DNA from: Paralteromonas sediminis
Lineage (GTDB): Bacteria; Pseudomonadota; Gammaproteobacteria; Enterobacterales; Alteromonadaceae
DNA length: 64,000 bases
Assembly: GCF_003820355.1 (NCBI RefSeq)
Contig: NZ_RPOK01000002.1
Location: forward strand, 744,001-808,000
Direction: 5' to 3'
Shown: positions 47,532 to 61,019 of the stretch, piece after piece
Layout: every line of letters starts with the position of its first letter
Position numbering within the stretch: the stretch's first letter is position 1
The notes under the pieces: model-generated
What the model was told of the DNA's origin: nothing
Database searches by the model: none
What the model saw: the letters and a program-made list of their open reading frames with translations, nothing else
Made by a program: the position numbers and the translations under genes

Positions 47532-47722
47532 TTTAATGATTCCAACTCTTCGAGGGATAAGCTTTCCGCTTGTTCTTCAATTAATACTGGGATGCCTTCT
47601 TTTATGGGAAAACGCAAGCGATCGAAGCGACACACCAATGACTCAGGCTGCTGCGTAAGTACAAGTTGTCCCTTGCACACCGGGCAGGCAAGAATTGAAA
47701 GAAGTTGTTTGTCAAATGCCAT
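47528..47722 (-). CDS. ycaR: Trm112-like zinc-ribbon protein YcaR
   Basis: A 64-aa Trm112 family protein. LLSILACPVCKGQLVL holds a CPVC pair, but the second pair is reduced to a single Cys in LVCRFDRLRFPIKEGIPVLI. This is the conserved gene between lpxK and kdsB in many gammaproteobacteria. Its exact role there is not settled. Overlaps kdsB by four bases. Confidence 0.92.
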   Translation of the reverse strand: MAFDKQLLSILACPVCKGQLVLTQQPESLVCRFDRLRFPIKEGIPVLIEEQAESLSLEELESLK

Positions 47723-47762
47723 GATTAATTCTCAGTATAAGTTCATCAAAATAGAATTGCGG

Positions 47763-48743
47763 TTAATTAGAGGCGATATCTGCGAGTTTATCAAGCAATG
47801 CACTTTTCAGCGTATTGGGTAGGTTCGCGCTAACCTCTAAGTACCAACAATCTGGATGGGCAAAGGCAGTACATTTCACCGCATCTTTCTCTGTCATTAT
47901 GGTTGCGCCCAGAGGAAGGTCTTGCGCTGAAAACGCATGATGGTCAGGAAATGGCAACGCCTCTGTCACCTTAATATGCAGATTAGATAACGTAGTAAAA
48001 AAACGCGTTGGGTCGCCTATACCCGCAAGGGCTGTCACACCATCAGCGTATTGTTGTCGAAAGGCGTCAATGGTTAACACCTCTTCGTTGTTTCTTACAT
48101 TGCGAATAACACTGGGATTGAGTGTCATGGCATAGGCATTATTCACTAAAGGGTTTTGTCCATTATGGATAATCGCGTTAACTGTGGATAATCGCTTAAC
48201 AGGCTCCCGCAGCGGTCCCATCGGCAACAAAGCACCGTTACCCACTCTTCTGTCATCCATTACGACCCATTCAATGTCACGCCCTAAAGCGTAGTGTTGA
48301 AGTCCATCATCACAAACAACAACATTGCAGCCTAATCCTTTTAAGTGTTGCGCCCCCCTGTATCGAATGGGGTCGATGACCACCGGGCACGACAGACGCG
48401 ATGCCATAAGTTTGGGCTCATCACCTACCCACGCCGCTGTATCGGTAGGCTTAACATGATGCGGGAAAGTGGTACAGTGGCCACCATAGCCTCTGCTTAG
48501 AATACCTGGGGAATACCCGGCATCAACCAGCCACTGTGCAGCCTGAGTAACCACTGGCGTTTTGCCGTTGCCGCCTACTGAAATATTCCCCACCACCAAG
48601 ACAGGAATACCAGGATGCCGTTGCTTCATCACGCCGATTGCAAAAAGGTACCGTCTTAAGCGCGTCAATAGGCCAAAAAGAATGGTAAGGGGAAAGAACA
48701 ACCACTTAACCGGGTGGTTATCAAACCACATTGCCCTTAGCAC
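47763..48743 (-). CDS. lpxK: Tetraacyldisaccharide 4'-kinase
   Basis: A 326-aa inner-membrane-associated kinase that adds the 4'-phosphate of lipid A. One hydrophobic N-terminal segment (WLFFPLTILFGLL) precedes the P-loop VGNISVGGNGKTPV. SRGYGG, DEPKLMA and VVCDDGLQHYALGRDIE follow. The start is GTG at 48743, with GGAG seven bases upstream inside the msbA end. It begins two bases after the msbA stop. Confidence 0.94.
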   Translation of the reverse strand: MLRAMWFDNHPVKWLFFPLTILFGLLTRLRRYLFAIGVMKQRHPGIPVLVVGNISVGGNGKTPVVTQAAQWLVDAGYSPGILSRGYGGHCTTFPHHVKPTDTAAWVGDEPKLMASRLSCPVVIDPIRYRGAQHLKGLGCNVVVCDDGLQHYALGRDIEWVVMDDRRVGNGALLPMGPLREPVKRLSTVNAIIHNGQNPLVNNAYAMTLNPSVIRNVRNNEEVLTIDAFRQQYADGVTALAGIGDPTRFFTTLSNLHIKVTEALPFPDHHAFSAQDLPLGATIMTEKDAVKCTAFAHPDCWYLEVSANLPNTLKSALLDKLADIASN

Positions 48744-48745
48744 TG

Positions 48746-50500
48746 TCAGTCTCCAAACTGCAACGCATGCAACTGTGCATAAACACCGCCGCTCTCGAGC
48801 AGCGCAGCGTGTTTCCCTTGCTCTATCACCTTACCCTCGTCTATCACCAGAATCTGATCAGCATTTTCAATGGTCGACAACCTGTGTGCTACGACAATAC
48901 TGGTGCAGTGTTGTTGCAGTTTTTCCACTGCGTCCTGAATAAATCGTTCTGATTCCGTGTCCAGCGCCGACGTCGCCTCATCCAAAATCAGAATAGGCGC
49001 TTTAAGCAATAATGCACGGGCGATAGCAATGCGCTGGCGCTGACCGCCTGAAAGCATTAAACCGTTTTCGCCAACCACTGTGTCTAAGCCCTTTTCTAAA
49101 CTTTCTGCAAATTCAGTCACATGAGCAATACGTGCAGCCTCTTCAATATCTTGACGGCTCACTTTATGCAAAGACCCATAGGCGATATTGTTTGCAATAC
49201 TGTCGTTGAACAAGGTAACGTGCTGAGACACAACAGCAAACTGCTGTCGTAACGCGGTGAGTTTATAAGACTGAATATCTTTACCATCGATTTCAATCAC
49301 GCCTGATTGCGGTGAGTAGTACCGTGTTAACAAAGACGAAATCGTAGATTTACCACTGCCTGATTTCCCAACAAGGGCAATACTTTGACCAGGCTTGGCA
49401 TGGAAAGCGACCTGATTGAGCACAGGCTCTTGCGTGTCTGGGTAAGTAAATTCTACACCTTTGAACTGGATGTCTCCTTCAATGCGTTCAGGGGCATAAG
49501 AACCCTGATCAGACTCGCTCTGTTCATCCAGCACCGCAAAAATACTGCCACAAGCGGCCAGTCCTTTTTGCAACTCATTGTTAACTGTGGTGAGTTGTTT
49601 AAGCGGTTTTAACAACATCACCATACAGATAACGACATTGATAAATATGCCTGCTGTTAATTGCTCTGCCATACCCGGCGTACTGGCAATAAAGAGTACC
49701 GTAGCCAGTGCAATAGATGCGATCACTTGTATTGATGACACGCTGAGAATTTGTGTGACGGCCAGCTTCATAGTTTGCTGGCGATTGGTGTTATTCTTCT
49801 CTGCAAACCGGTCTTGTTCAAGCTTCTGCCCACCAAACATCAACACTACTTTGTGTCCCTTAACAGCTTGCTCAACCGCAGTGGTCAGATTGCCCATCGC
49901 TTTTTGAATATTTTGGCTCACTTTCCTAAATCGTTTGCTGACAAATGACACAATGATCGCAACGACTGGGCCGATGAGTAAAAAAATTAGAGAGAGTTGC
50001 CAAGAATAATAAAACATGGCAATCAGTAATCCGAGAACGAGCGCCCCTTCCCTCACAACGATAAGGACCGCTCTACCCGCTGCGGCCGCTACCTGTTCGG
50101 TGTCATAGGTAACTTTGCTTATTAGTGTGCCAGCAGACTGTTTGTCGTGGAATGAAACGGGCAAATGAATGTATTTTTCAAATAATTGCTGACGCATTTT
50201 CATGACAACTTGGGACCCTATCCAGTTCAGTGTGTAGGTTCCCATAAAGTTAAAAACACCACGCAAAATAAACAAAGGTACGATGGCATAAGCCGCTAAT
50301 CGCAAATAGCTGTAGTCTTTGTTGGCAAGTGAGTCGTCTATGATGGGCTGTAGTTGCGCAATGACAAAAGTATCTAACGCCGAATAGCCGACCATACCAA
50401 TAGTGGCAATGAAAAATAGGAATTTATAAGGTTTGAGATAACTCAAAAATCGCCGAGCATTGCTTTTGCTGTGTTCGACACTACCGTGTTCTTGATGCAT
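48746..50500 (-). CDS. msbA: Lipid A export ATP-binding/permease protein
   Basis: A 584-aa half-transporter that flips lipid A-core across the inner membrane. Six transmembrane helices lie in residues 1-320. The ATPase follows: Walker A LVGKSGSGKSTISS (about 371-384), signature LSGGQRQRIAIARALLL (about 480-496) and Walker B ILILDEATSALDTESE (about 500). It has no N-terminal C39 peptidase domain, so it is not an exporter for the double-glycine peptides found elsewhere in the window. Directly followed by lpxK. Confidence 0.95.
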   Translation of the reverse strand: MHQEHGSVEHSKSNARRFLSYLKPYKFLFFIATIGMVGYSALDTFVIAQLQPIIDDSLANKDYSYLRLAAYAIVPLFILRGVFNFMGTYTLNWIGSQVVMKMRQQLFEKYIHLPVSFHDKQSAGTLISKVTYDTEQVAAAAGRAVLIVVREGALVLGLLIAMFYYSWQLSLIFLLIGPVVAIIVSFVSKRFRKVSQNIQKAMGNLTTAVEQAVKGHKVVLMFGGQKLEQDRFAEKNNTNRQQTMKLAVTQILSVSSIQVIASIALATVLFIASTPGMAEQLTAGIFINVVICMVMLLKPLKQLTTVNNELQKGLAACGSIFAVLDEQSESDQGSYAPERIEGDIQFKGVEFTYPDTQEPVLNQVAFHAKPGQSIALVGKSGSGKSTISSLLTRYYSPQSGVIEIDGKDIQSYKLTALRQQFAVVSQHVTLFNDSIANNIAYGSLHKVSRQDIEEAARIAHVTEFAESLEKGLDTVVGENGLMLSGGQRQRIAIARALLLKAPILILDEATSALDTESERFIQDAVEKLQQHCTSIVVAHRLSTIENADQILVIDEGKVIEQGKHAALLESGGVYAQLHALQFGD

Positions 50501-50543
50501 ATTTATAGCTTGTTGTTATCGTTGCAGGGGTAAGTTTACCTAA

Positions 50544-52850
50544 TCAATTCGTTGATAGCGACTTATACCACCTTGGTTGTAAATTTGCTCTGGCAGTTAC
50601 AACGTTTATTGGCCTTCCGAAGTTAGCGCTGTTGAGCTCGAATCGAACAAAACCGTCTAACGCCGTGTTAAGAATAATAGCGCCAGCCTTCTGATAACGT
50701 GTAACAACTTCATCATGAGGAAAGTGCCAGCGATTTAAATACCCTGTTGTAAATACAACATATTGGGGTAAAACAGCATTTATAAAGGGGGAAGTCGATG
50801 AAGTCTTACTGCCGTGATGCGGTGCAATAAGGATATCGGCGGACAAGTCATCGCCTAATGCCAGTAACTGTTGCTCGGCCTCAGCTTCAATATCACCGGG
50901 AATAAGTATACGAATGCCGTTATCTTCTACCATGAGCACACAAGAACGATTATTGGGCGTAAACTTGGTTGCCTTTGATGTAGGCCACAATACTCGGACG
51001 TTTACTTGGCCAAGGCGCCACCGATCGCCACGTTGACACCCTCCATCAGGAGAGCGCCAGTGTTTGATCAAACCAGACTCCATCAAGTATTCGCTGCCTC
51101 CAGCATGGTCATTGTCAAAATGGGTAAGCACCCCCATCAAGGATACATTAGGGTAAAAGCGCTGTAAGTTCGGTTGTAATACTGCCTCAGCCATACTGAA
51201 CCCACTGGGATAACTCGGTCCAGTGTCTACTAACATAGCAGTGTTTGCTGCTCTCACGACCAAGGCATTACCTTGTCCGACATCGTATACTTCAAGGGTC
51301 CAAGAGCTGTCTTCAAATGGCGTGCTTTGAGTGCGCATTAAGGTTAAAACAGCGCATATAGCGATTAAGGACATTAGCCTGCGTTGATAAGAAAACCGAG
51401 GCAGTAAAAGTAGAAAAAGTAAAAAATATAAGACGACTAACGGTTGGCAATCGGGCTGAACTCGCCAATAAAGCGCATTCATGCTTTGTAACAGGTCAAT
51501 TAAAAACACTAGCGCGTAAGAGGTTGGCTGCAACACTATGTCTGCTGCAGAAGGGTAAATCAGAAGTAATAACAGACTAATGAAACATGCTGGCACGATC
51601 AAAAAAGTAATAATCGGAATAAAAAAGATATTGGCAACAGGTGCTAGCCAGTAAATATTACCAAACACCAACGCACTTATTCCCATCATCAAACTGCACA
51701 AACCTATCTGCAATTTCAGTAGTGTCAGCAGACTCGGTAGCCAGCCGGCTTTGGGCTTGTCTTGTAGCCACAGCAACAACAAAATCATGGCAACAGCACT
51801 AAAACTCAAATACAAACTGATGCCGTAAATCGAAAAAGGAAATAGCATCAAACATATCGCCAAGCCACATTTAAGCAGCTGAGAAGGCGAAATGTAAGCA
51901 TTGCTGCTGATAATCAGACTCACAACAGACATGCCACACCAAGCCCTGACCAAGGTCAATGGCATCGCGCAAAGTACCACATAGCCACCCGAGACGATTA
52001 TCGTCGACCATAACACAGGCGCGGTTATATTTACGGAAGCATTTTGGCGGTGAAATTTCCCAATTGCAAACCAGACAAACTGCGACGCCCACCAGCAAAT
52101 AGCAAACACAATGCCCATATGAAGGCCGGAAAGTGCGAATAGATGAGACAGGCCAAACCGTTGCAATAAAGACCAATCAGCTTTATCAAACTGACTTCTG
52201 TCAGCAAGCATTAGTGCTCTCACCCACTTTTCGCCTGGCAACGCCAGTTTTTGTAACCGCGCGCTTATCGTTGAAGCAAGATCATTTACAGGTTGAAGTA
52301 GCGCGTTTTTATCACACCGGATGACATAACCCGTAGCAATAATGCTTTCACTGACCAACCAACGCCAGTAGTCAAAACCCATAGGATTCTGCAGGCCGTG
52401 TGACGGTTTAAGACGCACACATAATTGCACCTGCTGACCGCGTTGGAAGTGAATTCCAGTATTGTACCAACTCACTCTCACATTGCCCTTGGCTAAGCGA
52501 TGATGCAAGGTGTTAAGTGCGATTGTGTATTTGCTGGAGGCCGGATGATGCTGCGCAGATAAAATTTCACCTTGAATTGTGACATCTTGTTGAATTTCTG
52601 TATTTGGTAGTTGCCATCCGGCATACCAATGTCCTACACTCGCGAACCAGATAAACCCAATTGTCCCACCTGCGAAATACGGGAAAAAGGGCGTTAAGTA
52701 TTTTTTCAAGCGATCGTGCAAGGCAATAAGCAAAATCAGCAGTGAACCTATACTTAATAAAAAAGTCTGAGTGGGTAAGACATGCCAGAACTGGGACGTT
52801 AGTGCGACGATAATGAACCCAGATAAAGCGTTACCCCATGCATTTAGCAT
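50544..52850 (-). CDS. DNA internalization protein ComEC/Rec2
   Basis: A 768-aa channel protein for uptake of single-stranded DNA in transformation. The N-terminal DUF4131 region has two to three helices. The competence domain follows with HLFALSGLHMGIVFAICWW and many membrane spans. The C-terminal metallo-beta-lactamase-like nuclease domain starts near residue 520 (WTLEVYDVGQGNALVVRA). It carries THFDNDHAGG (about 576-585), LIPGDIEAEAEQQLL and APHHGSKTSS. It sits upstream of msbA, as is common in gammaproteobacteria. Full length and intact, which suggests natural competence. Confidence 0.93.
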   Translation of the reverse strand: MLNAWGNALSGFIIVALTSQFWHVLPTQTFLLSIGSLLILLIALHDRLKKYLTPFFPYFAGGTIGFIWFASVGHWYAGWQLPNTEIQQDVTIQGEILSAQHHPASSKYTIALNTLHHRLAKGNVRVSWYNTGIHFQRGQQVQLCVRLKPSHGLQNPMGFDYWRWLVSESIIATGYVIRCDKNALLQPVNDLASTISARLQKLALPGEKWVRALMLADRSQFDKADWSLLQRFGLSHLFALSGLHMGIVFAICWWASQFVWFAIGKFHRQNASVNITAPVLWSTIIVSGGYVVLCAMPLTLVRAWCGMSVVSLIISSNAYISPSQLLKCGLAICLMLFPFSIYGISLYLSFSAVAMILLLLWLQDKPKAGWLPSLLTLLKLQIGLCSLMMGISALVFGNIYWLAPVANIFFIPIITFLIVPACFISLLLLLIYPSAADIVLQPTSYALVFLIDLLQSMNALYWRVQPDCQPLVVLYFLLFLLLLPRFSYQRRLMSLIAICAVLTLMRTQSTPFEDSSWTLEVYDVGQGNALVVRAANTAMLVDTGPSYPSGFSMAEAVLQPNLQRFYPNVSLMGVLTHFDNDHAGGSEYLMESGLIKHWRSPDGGCQRGDRWRLGQVNVRVLWPTSKATKFTPNNRSCVLMVEDNGIRILIPGDIEAEAEQQLLALGDDLSADILIAPHHGSKTSSTSPFINAVLPQYVVFTTGYLNRWHFPHDEVVTRYQKAGAIILNTALDGFVRFELNSANFGRPINVVTARANLQPRWYKSLSTN

Positions 52851-52889
52851 TGTTTATTACCTAGTCCATCTAAAGACAAAAGAGTGGCT

Positions 52890-56651
<3,762 letters not shown>

Positions 56652-56666
56652 TATTTTCCCAGTTAA

Positions 56667-59600
56667 TTAGGCCTGTACCATGGATACGGCTTCGTCTACG
56701 TCTACTGCAACCATGCGAGAAACGCCTGGCTCGGCCATTGTAACACCTGTTAAATGGCTGGCCATTTCCATCGCTATTTTATTGTGTGTAATGTAAATGA
56801 ACTGCACTGAATTCGACATTTCAGACACCAAGTTACAAAATCTTCCCACATTGGCATCATCCAGCGGCGCATCAACTTCGTCCAATAAACAAAAAGGTGC
56901 GGGATTAAGCCGAAAAATTGCAAACACCAATGATAAAGCGGTCAGCGCTTTTTCTCCACCGCTAAGCAGATGGATTGTACTATTTTTCTTGCCCGGCGGT
57001 CTTGCCATTATCGTGACACCGGTCTCTAGTAGATCATCATCAGTCAACGCGAGATAGGCTGAACCCCCTCCAAATACCTTGGGGAAAAGCGATTTTAAAT
57101 CACTGTTAACCTGGTCAAATGTGGTGCTAAACCGTGTTCGAGTTTCTTTGTCTATTTTTCTTATGGCGGATTGTAGCGTCTCAAGTGCGTCGTTCAGGTC
57201 ATCATTTTGATCATCAAGATGCTTTTTTCTCTCTGCCTGGACTTTGTATTCTTCAACCGCAGCTAAATTAACCGCACCCAAGCGTTTTAAGGAAGCGGTG
57301 GTCTGCTCAAGCCGTTGCTGCCACGTGTTTTCTTGTGCATCCTCGGGCAACGTTTCCATGGTCTCTTTGACCGTATGTCCTGTTTCCTTGAGCTGCTCTA
57401 ACACCCCTGAGGCTCTTACCCTGAAGCCTTCAGCTTCAAGATTGAGACTTTCCTTAATCGAAGATTGTGCCTCCATCTCTCGTTGGATCCCTTGTTGATC
57501 CTGTTGTGCCTTACTCAGCCAAGCTTCTACTTCAGACATTTGCTGCTGAAGCACTAGTAGCTGCTCTTCTGCTTCGGCACGAGCTGCTAACCACACTTGA
57601 AGCTGTTCATCGTCTGATTCAACCGGATTCGACAGTGCCAGCTTTTCCTCAGCCAATTGCGATTGTTCATCCTTCCATTCCTGCAACTGACTTTGCAGTC
57701 TGCTTACAGACTGCTGCACATGATCAACCTGTTGAGTCAGTGCATTTACTTTGAGCGTAGTCTCGTGATTAGATTGGGTAACAACATCATATTGCGTTCG
57801 CGCCTGACTCACTTGAGACTGTAAGTCTGCAAGCTGCTTTTCAACATCATCTTGGGTTGTTTCGAGTTCGAAAATTTCTGCTTCCAGTAATTCAACACTT
57901 TCAGACAATTTTTCAAGTTGCATTTGCTCTTGCTCTAACAATGCCGCTTGCTTTTCCAGCTCCTCATCTAGCTTTGTGGCCCTTGCCTGATTCTGTTCCA
58001 CTTGCATGGCAACAAGGCCGTGACGCTGCGTAACATCAGCTAGGCTGGCCTGACTGTGGCTCAGAGCGGTATTACTTGCATCGAGCTGTTTCTCTAAATC
58101 TGCAAGCGCCGAGCGCTCGCTGTGCAATGCTTGCTCAGCATGGTCTAAAGCTGCTTCAGACGTTTTCTTTAATTGGTATTGCTCAGTGAGTTTAGCTTGT
58201 CTTTGCAGTGCCCCGCTCGCCAGCTGTCCAGCCCCAAAAATAGCCCATTCATTGCTTAGCCATAACCCTGATCGTGCAATGACACTTTCCTCTGCCTCTA
58301 TTGATGGCAGAAGCGAAAATGCCTCCTCATCTTCATCAACACAGTGTATGTGATTGAATAGCAGAGGCACGCTGACTGAATCACACTGTTCGGCAAGCGT
58401 TCCAGACCGTTTTTGGCTGGTAAAAGCCTCAGAAAACACCACTCGCTTGCTGTTTGGCAGGGTATCTGCTGGGCTATCATCGGTTATCACCGCCATTGAT
58501 GACGTAATAAGTGGCTCCCCCCAATGCGCCAAGACTTGCTCTACCAATGGCTCAAAGCCCGGTTTAACTGTCAGCGATTGCCAAAGTGGCAAAAACTCAT
58601 GGTCGATATCTTGTTGTTGTTGCAGTGCCTCCAGCGCATCTATCGTTGCTTGATGTTTGTTGCATAAAGCCTGTGCACTTGCCTTGATGTCTTCAGCCTG
58701 TTGCACTTTTTCGCGTTGAACAGTGACTTTCTCTTTTACACGCTCAACATCGGCTTTGCAGCTATCTACCTCTTCCTTAGCCTGCAACTTAAGCTCTTCC
58801 AAACTTTCTGACTGCGCGACTAACATTTCATCGGTCGCAGTGCGCTTTTCTTCTTCCAACTCTCTCAGTCGTTGTTGTGTCCGCATCTGCATGGACATAG
58901 TTGACTGGATCTTGCCATGACACGCTTGTGCATCGCGTTTTTTCTGGTGATAACGCTCATCGTTTTGACGGCGATTTTCAGTAAATAACTGCAATGCCTC
59001 TTCAGCGTCTTCTCGGCGGGCTTGTAATTCGCCTTTTTGCTCAGCCAACAAGGCCTGCTCAGGTAACAAGGCATCTAACTCAGATCGCGCTTCAGATAGC
59101 TGCGCATCGAGCAGCGTCTTTTCTTCGGTACCTTTCTCTACTTTGCTCACCAATTGCTGGTGCAAGGCATCAATCTGCTTAATCCGTTGTTCGCGATACT
59201 GACCGGCTTCCTCAGCCCGCGTGATTTGTGTGGCGAGCTTGAAAACCGTTTGTTGTGTATCGTCCATAGCAACGTTCAATTGACGTTGCTTTTCACGGTA
59301 CGTCTCAATACCAGCTTCGTCGCCATGGTAACGCGCTTTCAAGGCTTCAAATTCGTTTTCACTCTGCTTTATCTTGTTGTCAAGCTGTTGTATTTTTTCG
59401 TTTAAGCCTAAATAGCGAATGACTGCCAGCTCACTTTTCAGCTGTCTTTCCTGTTTTTTCAGTGTGGTATAGCGTTCAGCTGCTGCCGCCTGTCGCTGAA
59501 GTTTTTCTAGTTGCTGACCCAGCTCACTCCTAACATCCGACAACCGGTCAAGATTCTCTAAGGTATGACGAATTCGTGTTTCAGTTTCTCTTCTACGTTC

Positions 59601-60122
59601 TTTGTATTTAGATATCCCTGCTGCTTCTTCGATGAAAACGCGTAGCTCTTGTGGCTTTGATTCAATAAGACGTGAGATCATGCCCTGTTCAATAATGGCG
59701 TAGCTTCTAGGGCCAAGGCCCGTACCTAAGAATAGATCCGTAATATCGCGCCGGCGACAACGGGTACCATTGAGGAAATAGGTTGATTGACCGTCGCGTG
59801 TCACTAGACGCTTTACAGAGAGTTCAGCGTACTTAGCGTATTCACCTGATAAGCGACCTTCGGCATTATCAAAGACCAGTTCAACGCTACATTGTCCGAC
59901 AGGTTTTCGCGACGTGGAGCCATTGAAAATAACATCAGTCATGGCATCACCGCGCAGGTTTTTCGCAGAGCTTTCGCCCAATACCCATCGTACGGCATCA
60001 ATCACATTGGATTTACCGCATCCATTTGGCCCAACGATAGCAGTCATGCTACCTGGGAAAGGTATAGAGGTAGGCTCTACAAAGGATTTAAACCCTGCAA
60101 GCTTGATCCGCTTTAGACGCAT
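56667..60122 (-). CDS. smc: Chromosome segregation ATPase SMC
   Basis: An 1151-aa condensin. Start at the ATG at 60122 (MRLKRIKLAGFKSFVEP); the longer frame from 60161 has no support. Walker A is GPNGCGKSN (31-39). Two long coiled coils flank a hinge at about 500-650. The C-terminal head has LLSGGEKALTALSL and Walker B PFCLLDEVDAPLDDANV. This organism thus has SMC here, rather than showing a MukB locus. No scpA/scpB is adjacent. Divergent from cysZ. Confidence 0.96.
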   Translation of the reverse strand: MRLKRIKLAGFKSFVEPTSIPFPGSMTAIVGPNGCGKSNVIDAVRWVLGESSAKNLRGDAMTDVIFNGSTSRKPVGQCSVELVFDNAEGRLSGEYAKYAELSVKRLVTRDGQSTYFLNGTRCRRRDITDLFLGTGLGPRSYAIIEQGMISRLIESKPQELRVFIEEAAGISKYKERRRETETRIRHTLENLDRLSDVRSELGQQLEKLQRQAAAAERYTTLKKQERQLKSELAVIRYLGLNEKIQQLDNKIKQSENEFEALKARYHGDEAGIETYREKQRQLNVAMDDTQQTVFKLATQITRAEEAGQYREQRIKQIDALHQQLVSKVEKGTEEKTLLDAQLSEARSELDALLPEQALLAEQKGELQARREDAEEALQLFTENRRQNDERYHQKKRDAQACHGKIQSTMSMQMRTQQRLRELEEEKRTATDEMLVAQSESLEELKLQAKEEVDSCKADVERVKEKVTVQREKVQQAEDIKASAQALCNKHQATIDALEALQQQQDIDHEFLPLWQSLTVKPGFEPLVEQVLAHWGEPLITSSMAVITDDSPADTLPNSKRVVFSEAFTSQKRSGTLAEQCDSVSVPLLFNHIHCVDEDEEAFSLLPSIEAEESVIARSGLWLSNEWAIFGAGQLASGALQRQAKLTEQYQLKKTSEAALDHAEQALHSERSALADLEKQLDASNTALSHSQASLADVTQRHGLVAMQVEQNQARATKLDEELEKQAALLEQEQMQLEKLSESVELLEAEIFELETTQDDVEKQLADLQSQVSQARTQYDVVTQSNHETTLKVNALTQQVDHVQQSVSRLQSQLQEWKDEQSQLAEEKLALSNPVESDDEQLQVWLAARAEAEEQLLVLQQQMSEVEAWLSKAQQDQQGIQREMEAQSSIKESLNLEAEGFRVRASGVLEQLKETGHTVKETMETLPEDAQENTWQQRLEQTTASLKRLGAVNLAAVEEYKVQAERKKHLDDQNDDLNDALETLQSAIRKIDKETRTRFSTTFDQVNSDLKSLFPKVFGGGSAYLALTDDDLLETGVTIMARPPGKKNSTIHLLSGGEKALTALSLVFAIFRLNPAPFCLLDEVDAPLDDANVGRFCNLVSEMSNSVQFIYITHNKIAMEMASHLTGVTMAEPGVSRMVAVDVDEAVSMVQA

Positions 60123-60245
60123 TAACGCACATTTATTGTTGTAATCAACTGAATGTAACAAAGTTCAAGGTTGGTAACAATTCAGAATTGGCAGCGCGTG
60201 CCTGAGTGATTAAACTGGTAATACAGTACGTTAGAGGAGTTGAAT

Positions 60246-61019
60246 GTGGAGCACGGCGGCTTTCATTATTTTATATCGGGTTTTACCCTTATTCGCACTA
60301 AGGGCCTTAAACGGTTTGTGTTTATCCCCATGACGGTAAACCTGATTTTGTTCGGTGTTGCCTTTTCTTGGTTGTTGGCAAATTTAGGTGAAAGTATTAC
60401 TTGGCTTATGAGCTTTATTCCAGAGTGGTTAGGGTGGTTTAAAGAGGCACTAGCCTTTGTATTGTGGCCACTGGCTATCATCAGCTCACTCCTACTCTTT
60501 GCCATTCTATTTGGCACATTGGCAAATATCTTTGCTGCCCCTTTCAATGGCCTTCTTGCCGAGAAAGTAGAACGGCACCTGACACAGCAACCTTTAGGTG
60601 ATGATGGTTTTATGGCACTGCTCAAGGATGTGCCAAGAATGGTGAAACGCGAAATAGTAAAACTGATTTACTACCTGCCACGAGCGCTTGTTTGTCTTTT
60701 TTGTTTACTCTTTATTCCGCTGATTGGCCAATTAATTTGGTTTTTATTTGGCGCATGGATGATGGCCGTACAGTATTGTGATTACCCTTTTGACAATCAC
60801 AAAATTGGCTTTGATGATATGCGCAATCAATTAAAATCAGAGCGTATTAGAAATGTCTCATTTGGTATGGCTGTGAGTATTTGCTCATTCATCCCACTAC
60901 TCAACCTCGTTGTTATGCCCGTAGCGGTTTGCGGCGCGACCGCATTGTTTGTTGACAGATACCGTACCAAAGGCCTATCCCCTGACGTAGCGATGAGTAC
61001 ACCCCGCCATAATGACTGA
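60246..61019 (+). CDS. cysZ: Sulfate transporter CysZ
   Basis: A 257-aa inner-membrane protein for sulfate uptake. Start chosen as the GTG at 60246, because AGGAG ends six bases before it; a TTG at 60240 would abut the ribosome site. GFHYFISGFTLI, IFAAPFNGLLAEKVERHLTQ, KDVPRMVKREIVKLIYYLPRA and WMMAVQYCDYPFDNHKI parallel E. coli CysZ. The 3' end, from 60827 on, is overlapped by 193 bases by a convergent gene. Confidence 0.93.
   Translation: MEHGGFHYFISGFTLIRTKGLKRFVFIPMTVNLILFGVAFSWLLANLGESITWLMSFIPEWLGWFKEALAFVLWPLAIISSLLLFAILFGTLANIFAAPFNGLLAEKVERHLTQQPLGDDGFMALLKDVPRMVKREIVKLIYYLPRALVCLFCLLFIPLIGQLIWFLFGAWMMAVQYCDYPFDNHKIGFDDMRNQLKSERIRNVSFGMAVSICSFIPLLNLVVMPVAVCGATALFVDRYRTKGLSPDVAMSTPRHND

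Noticed and set aside
48746..50500. MsbA considered as the exporter of the double-glycine peptides
   Set aside because: It has no N-terminal C39 peptidase domain, is 12 kb away and sits in the lipid A block with lpxK.
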